This document shows, one piece after another, positions 20,503-30,977 of a DNA stretch of 64,000 nucleotides. The notes beneath the pieces are model-generated. The model did no database searches, was not told the origin of the DNA, and was given only the letters and a program-made list of their open reading frames with translations. The translations under genes and the position numbers were made by a program. Position 1 is the first letter of the stretch. The number at the start of each line of letters is the position of its first letter. Origin of the DNA: an uncultured Pelagibacteraceae bacterium (GTDB lineage: Bacteria > Pseudomonadota > Alphaproteobacteria > Pelagibacterales > Pelagibacteraceae); contig CACJHW010000002.1 in assembly GCA_902593285.1 (NCBI GenBank), positions 186,001-250,000 on the forward strand, written 5' to 3'.

Positions 20503-21154
20503 AAAAATTCTAATTTATTTCTTTTTATTAATAATTTTTTCGTCAATTGGTAACGACAAAATTAATAATTTTAAATTTAAAAAAATAGAAAATATAAATA
20601 TTTTTGGATTAGATGAAAAAAATAATCAAATTCTTTTGAATAAATTGAAAGATTTGAATTTAGGAAATATTTTTTTTATTAATAAAAAAAAAATTGAAAA
20701 ATTGATTAATTCAAACTCTTTAATTGAGAGCTATATAGTATTTAAAGAATATCCATCCACTTTAAATATTAGAATTGATAAAACGAAATTTTTTGCAAAA
20801 ATAAATGATAATGGTAAAAATTATCTCATTGGATCAAATGGTAAATTAACCCTAATTGACTCTGGTTACAATCAATTACCTTATATTTTTGGTAAACCTA
20901 ACGTTCAAGAATTTTTAAAATTTAAAAAAATTATTGATAGGTCTAAATTTTCATATAATGAAATAAAAAATATATATTTTTTTTCATCAAAAAGATGGGA
21001 CTTAAAGTTTCATGACAATATTTTATTAAAATTACCAAATAGTTTAACACAAGAAACTTTGGATAATTTGTATGATTTTTTAGAAAATTATAATGGAAAA
21101 AACTTTAATATTGTTGATGCAAGATTGGAAAATAAGATTGTTTTAGATGAATAA
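20483..21154 (+). CDS. ftsQ: Cell division protein FtsQ
   Basis: N-terminal TM, POTRA/FtsQ-like region (IENINIFGLDEKNNQ...), located after ddl. Confidence 0.75.
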   Translation: MHQRKNKKILIYFFLLIIFSSIGNDKINNFKFKKIENINIFGLDEKNNQILLNKLKDLNLGNIFFINKKKIEKLINSNSLIESYIVFKEYPSTLNIRIDKTKFFAKINDNGKNYLIGSNGKLTLIDSGYNQLPYIFGKPNVQEFLKFKKIIDRSKFSYNEIKNIYFFSSKRWDLKFHDNILLKLPNSLTQETLDNLYDFLENYNGKNFNIVDARLENKIVLDE

Positions 21155-21848
21155 AGAGAATGAATTACAATGTTACTTAAGTGTTTCTCCAAATAAATAT
21201 GGAATATATTTGTTTGATACAAAAAATTTAACAAATTTATATAAAGAGGAAATTATCTTGAATAATGATACGAACTATCAAAATCATGATAAATTAAAAA
21301 AATTTCTTGATGATAATATATTTAAAATTGAAAAATTAAGCGGAAAATTTATAGAAAGTATATATCTTGTACTTGAAGATAAAAAAATTTTTAATCTAGA
21401 AATTGGAATTAAAAAAAAAAATTACAATATTTCAGTCACAAAAGAATATTTAGAAAATTCACTTGTTGAAGTTAAAGATTTATTTAGAGAGAGTTATCAT
21501 AACCAAGAAATTCTTCATATGATGATAAATAAATATTTTATGAATGGTGAGCCTTATTCATTATTTGTAGAAAATTTAAAAACTGACAATTTTGGTTTGG
21601 AAATTAATTTTAAATCAATTTCAAGAAATACTATTTATGATTTAAATAAAATTTTAGAAAATTATCAAATTAAAATAACAAAATTTCTAGACGGAAGTTA
21701 TGTTAAAGCTAATTTTTCAAAGGATATAGAGTTAGCAGAAATGTCTTATAAAATTTTGAGTGGCTATAATCAAAATGAAGTTATTTTTGTTCCAAAAAAT
21801 ACTAGAAAATTAGCTTTTTTTGAAAAATTTTTTCAACTATTTAGTTAA
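21147..21848 (+). CDS. Short FtsA-like protein (233 aa) in ftsA position
   Basis: Syntenic ftsA slot between ftsQ and lpxC; N-terminal and 1C-like pattern (KLSGKFIESIYLVLEDKKI, YHNQEILHMMINKYFMNGEPYS); C-terminal amphipathic helix RKLAFFEKFFQLFS; lacks most of the ATPase core. Confidence 0.55.
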   Translation: MNKENELQCYLSVSPNKYGIYLFDTKNLTNLYKEEIILNNDTNYQNHDKLKKFLDDNIFKIEKLSGKFIESIYLVLEDKKIFNLEIGIKKKNYNISVTKEYLENSLVEVKDLFRESYHNQEILHMMINKYFMNGEPYSLFVENLKTDNFGLEINFKSISRNTIYDLNKILENYQIKITKFLDGSYVKANFSKDIELAEMSYKILSGYNQNEVIFVPKNTRKLAFFEKFFQLFS

Positions 21849-21912
21849 AACTGTTTTTTTCAGTAATATTAGGTGTTTTCATAATTTTTGAAAATCAAGT
21901 TAAAACTTAATT

Positions 21913-22833
21913 GTGTCTTATTTAACTCAAAAAACCATTAAAGAAAATGTTTCCTTTAGTGGAATAGCTCTTCATACTGGTATAAATGTAAATCTATGCA
22001 TCAAACCTGCTGAGATTAATCATGGTATAGTTTTTAAAAGAATTGATTTAAAACAGAATAATTTGGTTTATCCAAATTTCATGAATGTAACCAACACATC
22101 ACTAAACACTACTATTGAAAATGAGTTTGGAGCAAAAGTTTCAACTATTGAACATTTAATGGGAGCTTTGTTTGGTTTGGGAATAGATAATGCTTTAATT
22201 GAAATTGATAATGAGGAAGTTCCAATACTTGATGGATCTGCTATCGAGTTTATAAGAAAAATAAAGTCAGTGGGATTAAATATTAGCAACGCACCCATAA
22301 AAATTATTAAAATAAATAAAGAAGTTAATTATTCCGATGGTAGTAGATATATTTCCATAAAACCTTCTACATTGAGTTTAGATATTGATTTTGAACTTAA
22401 ATATCAAAATGAAATTATAGGAAATCAGAGAAATAAAGTAAAAGTATATGAGGATGACTTAACTGATATTTATAATTCAAGAACTTATTGTTTGTATGAG
22501 GATATTGAAATGATAAAAAAAAATGGATTAGCAAAGGGTGGAAGTTTAGATAATGCAGTGGTTGTTAAGGGTAAAGATATTTTAAATCCAGAAGGATTAA
22601 GAAATAAGAAAGAATTTGTGAATCATAAAATATTAGATTGCATTGGAGATCTGTATACATGTGGATACAGATTAGTAGCGAGCATCAAGTGTTCACAAGG
22701 CGGTCATTATCTAACTAATCAATTATTAAGAAATATTTTTAAGCATAAAGAAAATTTTTCAATTTTAGAAATTAAAGAAAAAAATCTTCCCCAAACGCTC
22801 ATAAATAAAAGTCTTCTAAAAGAAATTGCTTAG
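21913..22833 (+). CDS. lpxC: UDP-3-O-acyl-N-acetylglucosamine deacetylase (GTG start)
   Basis: TIKENVSFSGIALHTGINVNL, STIEHLMGAL, EFVNHKILDCIGDLYTCGYRL. Confidence 0.95.
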   Translation: MSYLTQKTIKENVSFSGIALHTGINVNLCIKPAEINHGIVFKRIDLKQNNLVYPNFMNVTNTSLNTTIENEFGAKVSTIEHLMGALFGLGIDNALIEIDNEEVPILDGSAIEFIRKIKSVGLNISNAPIKIIKINKEVNYSDGSRYISIKPSTLSLDIDFELKYQNEIIGNQRNKVKVYEDDLTDIYNSRTYCLYEDIEMIKKNGLAKGGSLDNAVVVKGKDILNPEGLRNKKEFVNHKILDCIGDLYTCGYRLVASIKCSQGGHYLTNQLLRNIFKHKENFSILEIKEKNLPQTLINKSLLKEIA

Positions 22834-22879
22834 TTAAAGATAGCTTTAAAATATTGCTTCAATTAAGTATAAACTAATT

Positions 22880-23719
22880 ATGAAAATTTTAAGGTTTTTT
22901 ATAATCATACTTGTAAGTTCATATTTAATTTCGTGTTCGAAAAATAATACAAAGGTATCTGAAATAAATGAAAAAAGTTTAGATCTTCAGGTATTAGAGG
23001 CATACAAAGAAGGGAAAGAGTCTTTAGAATTAGGTGATGTACTTTATGCAGCAAAAAAATTTAATGAAGCTGAAATTTTATATCCTCAGTCTGAGTGGGC
23101 ACCTAGATCCGCTTTAATGGCAGCATACTCATACTATCTCCAAGATTATTATATAGATGCAGAAGCAGAATTGCTAAGATTTCTAAAAATTTATCCAAAA
23201 AGTAAAAATCAAGATTATGCAAATTATTTGTTAGCAATTACTTATTTTGAACAAATAGTAGATGAAAAAAAGGATTTACAATCAATTATTAATGCAAAAA
23301 AATATTTTGAAATAGTTATTAATAATTATCCAAGTACAAATTATGCCCTAGATTCAGAATTTAAACTTGATCTAATAAATGACATTTTAGCCTCAAAAGA
23401 AATGTATGTTGGTAGATATTATTTTGAAAGAAAAAAATGGATTGCCGCTATAAATAGATTTAAAAAAATAATCGATGATTATGATACTACAATTTATGTC
23501 GAGGAGGCTCTTCATAGACTTGTTGAAGTTCATTATACGATAGGACTTGAGGACGAAGCTCAAAAATATGCTCAAGTTCTAGGTTATAATTATGAGTCCT
23601 CACAATGGTATGAAAACTCATATAGTGTTTTTAATAAAAAATATAAAAAAAAGAGAGAAGGTAAGAAAAAACAGTTCTTTTTGAAAAAAGTAAAATCTCT
23701 TTTTGATCAAGATGAATAA
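22880..23719 (+). CDS. bamD: Outer membrane assembly lipoprotein BamD (YfiO/ComL)
   Basis: Lipoprotein signal (SSYLISCSK), TPR-like AKKFNEAEILYPQSEWAPRSALMAAYSYY. Confidence 0.9.
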   Translation: MKILRFFIIILVSSYLISCSKNNTKVSEINEKSLDLQVLEAYKEGKESLELGDVLYAAKKFNEAEILYPQSEWAPRSALMAAYSYYLQDYYIDAEAELLRFLKIYPKSKNQDYANYLLAITYFEQIVDEKKDLQSIINAKKYFEIVINNYPSTNYALDSEFKLDLINDILASKEMYVGRYYFERKKWIAAINRFKKIIDDYDTTIYVEEALHRLVEVHYTIGLEDEAQKYAQVLGYNYESSQWYENSYSVFNKKYKKKREGKKKQFFLKKVKSLFDQDE

Positions 23720-25742
23720 AAGTAAAATACGAGAACTCTACAATCAAAAGATAAAATTAATTAAAAAATTTAATAAATTTTATTATGATAAAAATAAATC
23801 AATTATATCTGACGGTAAATATGATGAATTAAAAAAAGAGATAATTTTTTTAGAAAGTAAATATAATTTTTTAAAATCTAAAAGTTCTCCATCTGAAAAT
23901 GTAGGATATAAACCCTCTAAAAATTTTAAAAAATTACCTCATAAAGCTCCAATGCTCTCTCTCGCGAATGCATTTACCGAGGAGGATCTAATAAATTTTG
24001 AAAAGAAAATATTTAATTTCTTATCTTTAGAGCATGATCATCAAATTCTTTATAGCGCTGAACCAAAAATAGATGGAATATCAGCATCAATTACCTATAA
24101 AAATTCTCAGCTTTTTAAAGGTTTGTCCAGAGGAGACGGCAAAGAAGGGGAGGACATTACTATGAATTTGGCTACGATTAATGATATTCCAAAAAAAATA
24201 TTATCAAAAGATTTTCCTGAGGAAATAGATATTAGAGGGGAAGTTTTTATCACAAATAGTGATTTTGTAAATTTGAGAGAAAAATTTGCAAATCCAAGAA
24301 ATGCAGCATCAGGATCTTTAAGACAAAAAAACCCTAACGATACAAAGAAAATACCCTTAAAGTTTATTGCTTACGCTTATGGCTTTGAAAAAGGTTTGAA
24401 AATTGAAAAACAATCTGATTTTTTAAAAAAACTTAGCGAGTGGGGATTTAAAACAAATCCTCTTAACAAATCAATTAGTGGAATTAAAAATTTGTTTAAA
24501 AACTATAATGAAATAGAAAAAAAAAGAGCTAATTTAGATTTTGATATAGATGGAATAGTTTACAAAGTTAATGATTTTGCAACACAAAAAAGATTAGGAA
24601 ATGTTGCTAATGCTCCTAGGTGGGCCATTGCTCACAAATTTTCATCTAATAAAGCTATTTCTAAAATTTTAGAGATAGAGATTCAAGTGGGAAGAACTGG
24701 CGCCCTAACGCCAGTTGCAAAGATAAAGCCAATTAATATTGGTGGAGTTGTAGTTTCAAATGCAACATTGCATAATGAAGATGAAATCAATAGAAAAGAT
24801 ATCAGAGTAGGTGATACAGCTGTTATAGAGAGAGCAGGAGATGTCATCCCGCACATACTTTCTATAGATACAAAAAAAAGATTAAAAAATTCCAAAAAAT
24901 TTATTTTTCCAGAAAATTGTCCTTCCTGCGGATCAAAAACAATCAAAGAATTTAACAAGATAACAAAAAAAGTTGATGCAGTTAGGAGATGTTCTAGCGA
25001 AGATTATTATTGTGATAAAATATCGATTGAAAAATTAAAACATTTTGTTTCAAAAGAGGCTTTTAATATAGACGGTTTTGGAAAAAAAATAGTGGAAAAT
25101 TTTTGGAAACTAAAATTTATAAAATATCCTCAGGATATATTTAAATTAGATTATTCAAAAATTGAGAAACTAGATGGCTGGGGTCAATTATCCGTTAAAA
25201 ATTTAATATATTCAATTAATCAAAAAAAAAATATTTCTTTAGAAAGATTAATTTACTCGTTAGGAATTAGACATATAGGATTAGAGAATGCAAAACTGTT
25301 GTCAAAACATTTTACATCATTTTCAAAATTTAAAAATTTATCTGTGCAAAGTGATTACGAAGATTTGTTAAACATTGATGGTATTGGTGAAACACAAGTA
25401 AATTCTATTAAAAGTTTTTTTTCAAATAAAACTAACATAAGAGTTTTAAATGAATTAGAAAAAGTTTTAGTAGTTAAAAATGCTATTCAAAATTCTGATG
25501 ATGGTTTATTAAAAAATAAAACCTTTTTAGTTACTGGAAAATTAAATGGTATTAGTAGAGCAGAATTAAAATCCTTGATTGAAGAAAATTCGGGCAAAAT
25601 AGTTAGCGGTGTCTCTAAGAAATTAAATTATTTAATAATTGGAGACAAGCCAACCAAAAAGAAAATAGAAAATGCTAAACAGTTAAGAATAAATGTTATA
25701 GATCAAGCTGAATTTATGAGAATGCTAAATAAAACTAGCTAA
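23712..25742 (+). CDS. ligA: NAD-dependent DNA ligase LigA
   Basis: EPKIDGISASITY (KxDG), PRNAASGSLRQ, zinc finger CPSCGS...RRCSSEDYYC, HhH repeats and BRCT domain. Confidence 0.97.
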   Translation: MNKSKIRELYNQKIKLIKKFNKFYYDKNKSIISDGKYDELKKEIIFLESKYNFLKSKSSPSENVGYKPSKNFKKLPHKAPMLSLANAFTEEDLINFEKKIFNFLSLEHDHQILYSAEPKIDGISASITYKNSQLFKGLSRGDGKEGEDITMNLATINDIPKKILSKDFPEEIDIRGEVFITNSDFVNLREKFANPRNAASGSLRQKNPNDTKKIPLKFIAYAYGFEKGLKIEKQSDFLKKLSEWGFKTNPLNKSISGIKNLFKNYNEIEKKRANLDFDIDGIVYKVNDFATQKRLGNVANAPRWAIAHKFSSNKAISKILEIEIQVGRTGALTPVAKIKPINIGGVVVSNATLHNEDEINRKDIRVGDTAVIERAGDVIPHILSIDTKKRLKNSKKFIFPENCPSCGSKTIKEFNKITKKVDAVRRCSSEDYYCDKISIEKLKHFVSKEAFNIDGFGKKIVENFWKLKFIKYPQDIFKLDYSKIEKLDGWGQLSVKNLIYSINQKKNISLERLIYSLGIRHIGLENAKLLSKHFTSFSKFKNLSVQSDYEDLLNIDGIGETQVNSIKSFFSNKTNIRVLNELEKVLVVKNAIQNSDDGLLKNKTFLVTGKLNGISRAELKSLIEENSGKIVSGVSKKLNYLIIGDKPTKKKIENAKQLRINVIDQAEFMRMLNKTS

Positions 25743-27419
25743 CCATTTTTTCTCATTTGGATTTAAATATTTTGATATCTTTGAATAAACTTCTAAATGA
25801 TATTTAAATAGATAGTTTTTTTCATTAACTGTTAATAAATTAAAATTGATTAAATCTTTTTCTATTGGTGCCATAGTAAAATTTTGGAATGATAATTTTT
25901 TATTTACCTTTTTTACATAAACTAAATTTTCAATCCTAATTCCATATTCATTAGTTTTATAATAACCAGGTTCATTACTTAATATCATGCCTTCTCTTAT
26001 TTTTACTGCGTTTATTTTTGTAATTGATTGAGGTCCTTCATGAACATTAAGAAAAAAACCAACACCATGTCCAGTACCATGTGCATAATCTAAGTTACTT
26101 TCATTTAAAAATTTTCTCGCTCTTTTATCAATTTTTTTACCAATATCATCTTTACTTATGTTAGTTGTAGCTACAGCAATATGACCTTTTAAAACTTTAG
26201 TGAAAATATTTTTAATTTTTTGTTTTTGTTTTGAAAAACAAATTGTTCTTGTAACGTCGGTCGTACCATATTTATATTGCCCACCAGAGTCGCAAAGCAA
26301 AATATCTTTTTTATTAATAGTTCTGCAATTTCCTTTTTTAGCACGGTAATGTACAATAGCACCATTTTTACCTGAACCTGCAATTGTATCAAAACTAGGA
26401 TAAAGAAAGTTCTTATTTAATTTTCTAAAATTTTCTAATTTCTTAGCAGCCTCAACTTCAGTAATTTTTTTTTTATTAATTTTTTTTATCCAGAATAAAA
26501 ATTTTGTTAATGCCACCCCATCAGAGATATGAGCATTTGTCATATTCTTAATTTCAGTTTTATTTTTAATTGCCTTTAAAAGATAAGTAGGATCTTCTCT
26601 ATTTATAATTTTGAATTTTGATTTAATTAAATTTTCATAAAATATTGAACAAGATTTATCATCTACAATAAAGTTTTTTCCTTTAAGATGTAGTATTTTA
26701 CTTGGTAAATAATTTACATCTAAAAATTCTTCTTTCTTAATAATTTTATTTTTTAATAATTGCTTACACTTTTTAAGATTACTTATAAGTAGTATTTTTT
26801 TTGATTTACTTACTATCAATCTCGAATTGGGAATTGGACTGTTGGGGCCATCTCCACCCCTTATATTTAAAGTCCACGCAACATTTTCTGGTGCACTAAT
26901 AAAAATATAATCACATTTATTTTTTTTTAAGTATTTAGTTATTTTATTTAATTTAGAATTTATACTTTCACCAACAATATTTTTGTCTAACGAAAAAAAT
27001 GGGATTGAAGAATGTTCCCTCTGTTTTTTGATATCATCAATGAGATTTTTTTCGACATATTTGATATTATTGTGTTTTAAAAAATAATTTTTAATTTGAG
27101 TATTTGTAAATAACTTTGGATCTATTCCAAGTGTAAGATTTTTAAACAAACTACAATTTATTAGTTTTTCAAATCCATAAATTTTAAAATTTTTTCCACT
27201 CTCGATTTTACTTTGAATTGTATATCTTCCATCAGTAAACAAATAATTTTTCTTTTTAAGAATTATGGCTAAACCAGCGGATCCACTAAAGTTTGAGATT
27301 ACTTCTAATCGATTTAATTTTGAATATTCTGTAAAATAATCGTCATTTTTTGGAATTACATATCCATCAATTTTATATTTCTTAAATTTACTTCTTAATT
27401 CTTTTATGTAATTTTTCAT
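25725..27419 (-). CDS. pepP: Xaa-Pro aminopeptidase (M24B)
   Basis: LLCDSGGQYKYGTTDVTRT, YAHGTGHGVGFFLNVHEGP, LSNEPGYY. Confidence 0.93.
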   Translation of the reverse strand: MKNYIKELRSKFKKYKIDGYVIPKNDDYFTEYSKLNRLEVISNFSGSAGLAIILKKKNYLFTDGRYTIQSKIESGKNFKIYGFEKLINCSLFKNLTLGIDPKLFTNTQIKNYFLKHNNIKYVEKNLIDDIKKQREHSSIPFFSLDKNIVGESINSKLNKITKYLKKNKCDYIFISAPENVAWTLNIRGGDGPNSPIPNSRLIVSKSKKILLISNLKKCKQLLKNKIIKKEEFLDVNYLPSKILHLKGKNFIVDDKSCSIFYENLIKSKFKIINREDPTYLLKAIKNKTEIKNMTNAHISDGVALTKFLFWIKKINKKKITEVEAAKKLENFRKLNKNFLYPSFDTIAGSGKNGAIVHYRAKKGNCRTINKKDILLCDSGGQYKYGTTDVTRTICFSKQKQKIKNIFTKVLKGHIAVATTNISKDDIGKKIDKRARKFLNESNLDYAHGTGHGVGFFLNVHEGPQSITKINAVKIREGMILSNEPGYYKTNEYGIRIENLVYVKKVNKKLSFQNFTMAPIEKDLINFNLLTVNEKNYLFKYHLEVYSKISKYLNPNEKKWLASFI

Positions 27420-29452
27420 TTAATTCTCTTTTGATATCTTATCCAGCCGGGACTTCTTGTACCTTCCTCAATTTCAAAATCTTGATTAAACTCAAAATCT
27501 TCCTCATCATTTGTTTCTTCATCAAAAAAAGAATTTTTTTCAACGTTTTTTTCAGGTAATTCATCTATAAACCTTGAGGCCATACTGTCTATCCAGTCTC
27601 CTTGATAAAACCTATTCATAGAAAAAGATATTATAGCTTTTTTCTTCGCTCTAGTAATTCCTACATAAGCCAAGCGTCTTTCTTCCTCTAGTCCATTTTG
27701 TCCTTTTTCTTCAATAGATTTTTGATGTGGAAATAAACCTTCTTCCCAGCCTGGTAAGAAAACAACATCAAATTCCAAACCTTTTGCAGCGTGCATTGTC
27801 ATCATGTTAATTTTTTCGCCATCCCATTCTTGATCTACTGAGGTTGCTAAAGACACATGTTCTAAAAAACTCTCTAAATTATCAAATTCTTTCATAGCGC
27901 TTAATAACTCTTTAATATTTTCTAATCTATTTTCGTTATCAATATCTTTTTTATTTTTCAACATTGCTGAATATCCAGACTCATCTAGAACAATTTGTAA
28001 TAATTTGATGTGATTTGATTTTTTTATTATCAAATCATTTCTCCACTTAGATAAAGAATTTATAAATAAATTTAAACCAATTTTAGCTTTTGGTTTTATT
28101 AAATTATTTTCAAGCATTTTGATTGATGCTCTTTCTAAATTTAAATTATTTTGTTTTGCAAATTCATGAATATTTTTTAAAGTAGTATCACCGATTGATC
28201 TTTTTGGGTTATTTACAATTCTTTCAAAAGCAAGATCATCTTTATCTTGGTAAATTAATCTAAGATAAGCTACACAGTCTTTTATTTCAGCTCTTTCATA
28301 AAATTTTGTTCCACCTAAAATCCTATAAGGCATTCCAATTTTAAGGAAACGTTCTTCAAACTCACGAGTTTGAAAAATAGCTCTTACAAGGATCGCGATG
28401 TTATTATAAGAAAAATCTTTTTTGATATTTTTTTCTATTTCATCTGAAATTCCAACTGCTTCATCTTTTCCATTTTTAAAGCAGTTTAATTTAACCAAAT
28501 CACCCTCATCCATATTAGTAATTAATGTTTTACCAACTCTATTTTGATTATTAGAAATAAGATTTGAGGCTACAGATAAAATATTCTGAGATGATCTATA
28601 ATTTTGTTCTAATCTTATTACTTTAGTATTTTCATAAACTTGATCAAATTCTAAAAAATTTTTTATTTCTGCACCTCTCCAACTGTAAATCGATTGATCA
28701 TCATCTCCAACACAGCAAATATTTTTGTTTTTTTCTGATAGAAGATTAAGCCATTTACTTTGTATAAAATTTGTATCTTGATATTCATCTACAAGAATAT
28801 ATTTAAAATTTTTTGAATATATTTCTCTAATATCAGAGTTGAATTCTAAAATTTTTACAGTGTGTAAGATAAGGTCACCAAAGTCACAAGAGTTTAGATC
28901 AATCAATTTTTGTTGATAAATTTTATAAAGTGGAAGAATTGTTCTTTCGTAAAGATCTTTTTTGTCTATTACTACTTCATTAGGATAAAATCCTTTATTT
29001 TTCCAACGATCAATTATTGCTAATATAAATCTTGGAGATAATTGTTTGATGTCAATATTTTCAGCTTTACAAATGTTCTTGATAAGTCTTATCTGATCAT
29101 CAGTATCCACAATAGTAAAATTAGAATTAAGATTTGCAGCAGATGCATGTTTTCTTAATAATTTTGCACAAATTGAATGAAAAGTGCCAAGCCAAGAAAG
29201 CCCAACAGCTGCAGAGCCAAGTATTTTGCTAACTCTGTTTTGCATTTCTTTAGCAGCTTTATTAGTAAACGTGACTGCTAAGATTTGATTTGGGAATGCT
29301 TTTTTTTCTTTAATAATATTGGCAATTCTAGAGGTTAAAACTTTTGTTTTGCCAGATCCAGCTCCAGCAACGATTAAAAGAGGACCATCTAGATGCAGAA
29401 CAGCTTCTTTTTGTGCATCATTTAAATTTTTTAAATAATCTTTGTTTATCAT
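27416..29452 (-). CDS. uvrD: UvrD/PcrA-family ATP-dependent DNA helicase
   Basis: LNDAQKEAVLHLDGPLLIVAGAGSGKTKVL, CVGDDDQSIYSWRGA, MTMHAAKGLEFDVVFLPGWEEGLFPH. Confidence 0.95.
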   Translation of the reverse strand: MINKDYLKNLNDAQKEAVLHLDGPLLIVAGAGSGKTKVLTSRIANIIKEKKAFPNQILAVTFTNKAAKEMQNRVSKILGSAAVGLSWLGTFHSICAKLLRKHASAANLNSNFTIVDTDDQIRLIKNICKAENIDIKQLSPRFILAIIDRWKNKGFYPNEVVIDKKDLYERTILPLYKIYQQKLIDLNSCDFGDLILHTVKILEFNSDIREIYSKNFKYILVDEYQDTNFIQSKWLNLLSEKNKNICCVGDDDQSIYSWRGAEIKNFLEFDQVYENTKVIRLEQNYRSSQNILSVASNLISNNQNRVGKTLITNMDEGDLVKLNCFKNGKDEAVGISDEIEKNIKKDFSYNNIAILVRAIFQTREFEERFLKIGMPYRILGGTKFYERAEIKDCVAYLRLIYQDKDDLAFERIVNNPKRSIGDTTLKNIHEFAKQNNLNLERASIKMLENNLIKPKAKIGLNLFINSLSKWRNDLIIKKSNHIKLLQIVLDESGYSAMLKNKKDIDNENRLENIKELLSAMKEFDNLESFLEHVSLATSVDQEWDGEKINMMTMHAAKGLEFDVVFLPGWEEGLFPHQKSIEEKGQNGLEEERRLAYVGITRAKKKAIISFSMNRFYQGDWIDSMASRFIDELPEKNVEKNSFFDEETNDEEDFEFNQDFEIEEGTRSPGWIRYQKRIK

Positions 29453-29486
29453 TTAAAATAATACTTTATAAGCTTTCCTGATTGAC

Positions 29487-30977
29487 ATGAGCAAAAAAAA
29501 TTTTTTTGTAAAATATATAAAAACCATTAATTATTTTATTAATAATCTTTTAGAGAAAAATTTAAACAAGTTAAATTTTAAAAATCTTACCTATTTATTT
29601 AAAAATAATAAAATAATTTTAACATTTGTCGCACTTTTTGTTATTTTAATATCTTATTTATTATTACCAACTTTTTATAATCAAAGTGATATCGTTAAAG
29701 AGTTAAAAAATGGGCTACAAAGTAAATTTGACTTAAATTTTAAATTTTCTCAAAATATAAAATATAATTTTTTTCCAAGACCTCATTTCACAACCATAGA
29801 TACAACAATTCTTGATAATGAAGAGGAAATTTTAAAAATTAGTAAATTAAAAATTTTCATCTCGTATGACAATCTTTTCTCATCACAAAATATTAAGATA
29901 AAGGATATAATTTTAGAAAATGGTAATTTTAACATTAATGTAGAAAATTATAATTTCTTTCTAGAGCTATTAAATAAAAGTTTCATGAACGGAAGTTTGA
30001 TAATTAAGGATAGCAATATTTTTTTTAAACATAATGATGGTGAAGTTTTATTTATAAACAAAATTTTTAAAATGAAATATTATTATGAGCCAAAAGAACT
30101 AAAAAATATTCTATATTCAGAAAACGAAATATTTAACATACCTTACTCAATAGAGTCTTTTTTTAGTCAAGATAAAAATAAAATTTTTTCTGTGTTTAAT
30201 TTTAATTTAATGAAACTTAAAATTGAAAATGAATTAATTTTTGAAAATGAAAGAAAAAGAGGCAACTCTTTGCTTACTTTAAATAAAGAAAAAATAATTT
30301 TAGATTATCAAATTGAAAAAAATTCTTTCAATTTTAATATTTTTGATAAAGCAGATCAACCAAAGACTAATTTTAAAGGAAAATTTAATTTCAAACCTTT
30401 TTTTTCAAATATTGAGGGTAATTTGGATGAAATAAATTTAAATTATCTACTTGGTTCTAATGCGATAATTGCAGAACTTTTGAAAACTGAAATATTTAAT
30501 AATAAAAATATAGATTTTAATTTAAATATAAAGGCTGATAAAGTTTATGATAATTCAAACTTTAGAAAAATTGATTTAAGTTCAAAAATTCAAGAGGGAT
30601 TAATTGATACAGATAATACAAAATTTGAGTGGAGAGATATTGCAGCTTTTGAATTACTGGAAAGTTTAATTTTCGTTAAAAATGGAGAATTAATTTTGGA
30701 TGGAAAACTTCAGATTAATGTCAAAGATTATAACAAGATATATAAATTTCTTTTAACACCAAAAAATTATAGAAATGAAATTAAACAAGTTGATTTCAAT
30801 TTTACTTATAATTTTGATCAAAATATAGCTGAATTAAAAGATGTTAAAATTGATAACAAAATTAACAAGAATGTTAACAGCATTTTAAATAATGTAATTT
30901 TCAATAAGGAGGATTTGCAAAATAAAATTTATTTTAAAAATCTATTAAATGAAGCAATTAAAAGTTACGCAGGATAG
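29487..30977 (+). CDS. AsmA-like family protein
   Basis: N-terminal TM then [13 protein letters not shown]-like AsmA start; long beta-rich repetitive region. Confidence 0.6.
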   Translation: MSKKNFFVKYIKTINYFINNLLEKNLNKLNFKNLTYLFKNNKIILTFVALFVILISYLLLPTFYNQSDIVKELKNGLQSKFDLNFKFSQNIKYNFFPRPHFTTIDTTILDNEEEILKISKLKIFISYDNLFSSQNIKIKDIILENGNFNINVENYNFFLELLNKSFMNGSLIIKDSNIFFKHNDGEVLFINKIFKMKYYYEPKELKNILYSENEIFNIPYSIESFFSQDKNKIFSVFNFNLMKLKIENELIFENERKRGNSLLTLNKEKIILDYQIEKNSFNFNIFDKADQPKTNFKGKFNFKPFFSNIEGNLDEINLNYLLGSNAIIAELLKTEIFNNKNIDFNLNIKADKVYDNSNFRKIDLSSKIQEGLIDTDNTKFEWRDIAAFELLESLIFVKNGELILDGKLQINVKDYNKIYKFLLTPKNYRNEIKQVDFNFTYNFDQNIAELKDVKIDNKINKNVNSILNNVIFNKEDLQNKIYFKNLLNEAIKSYAG

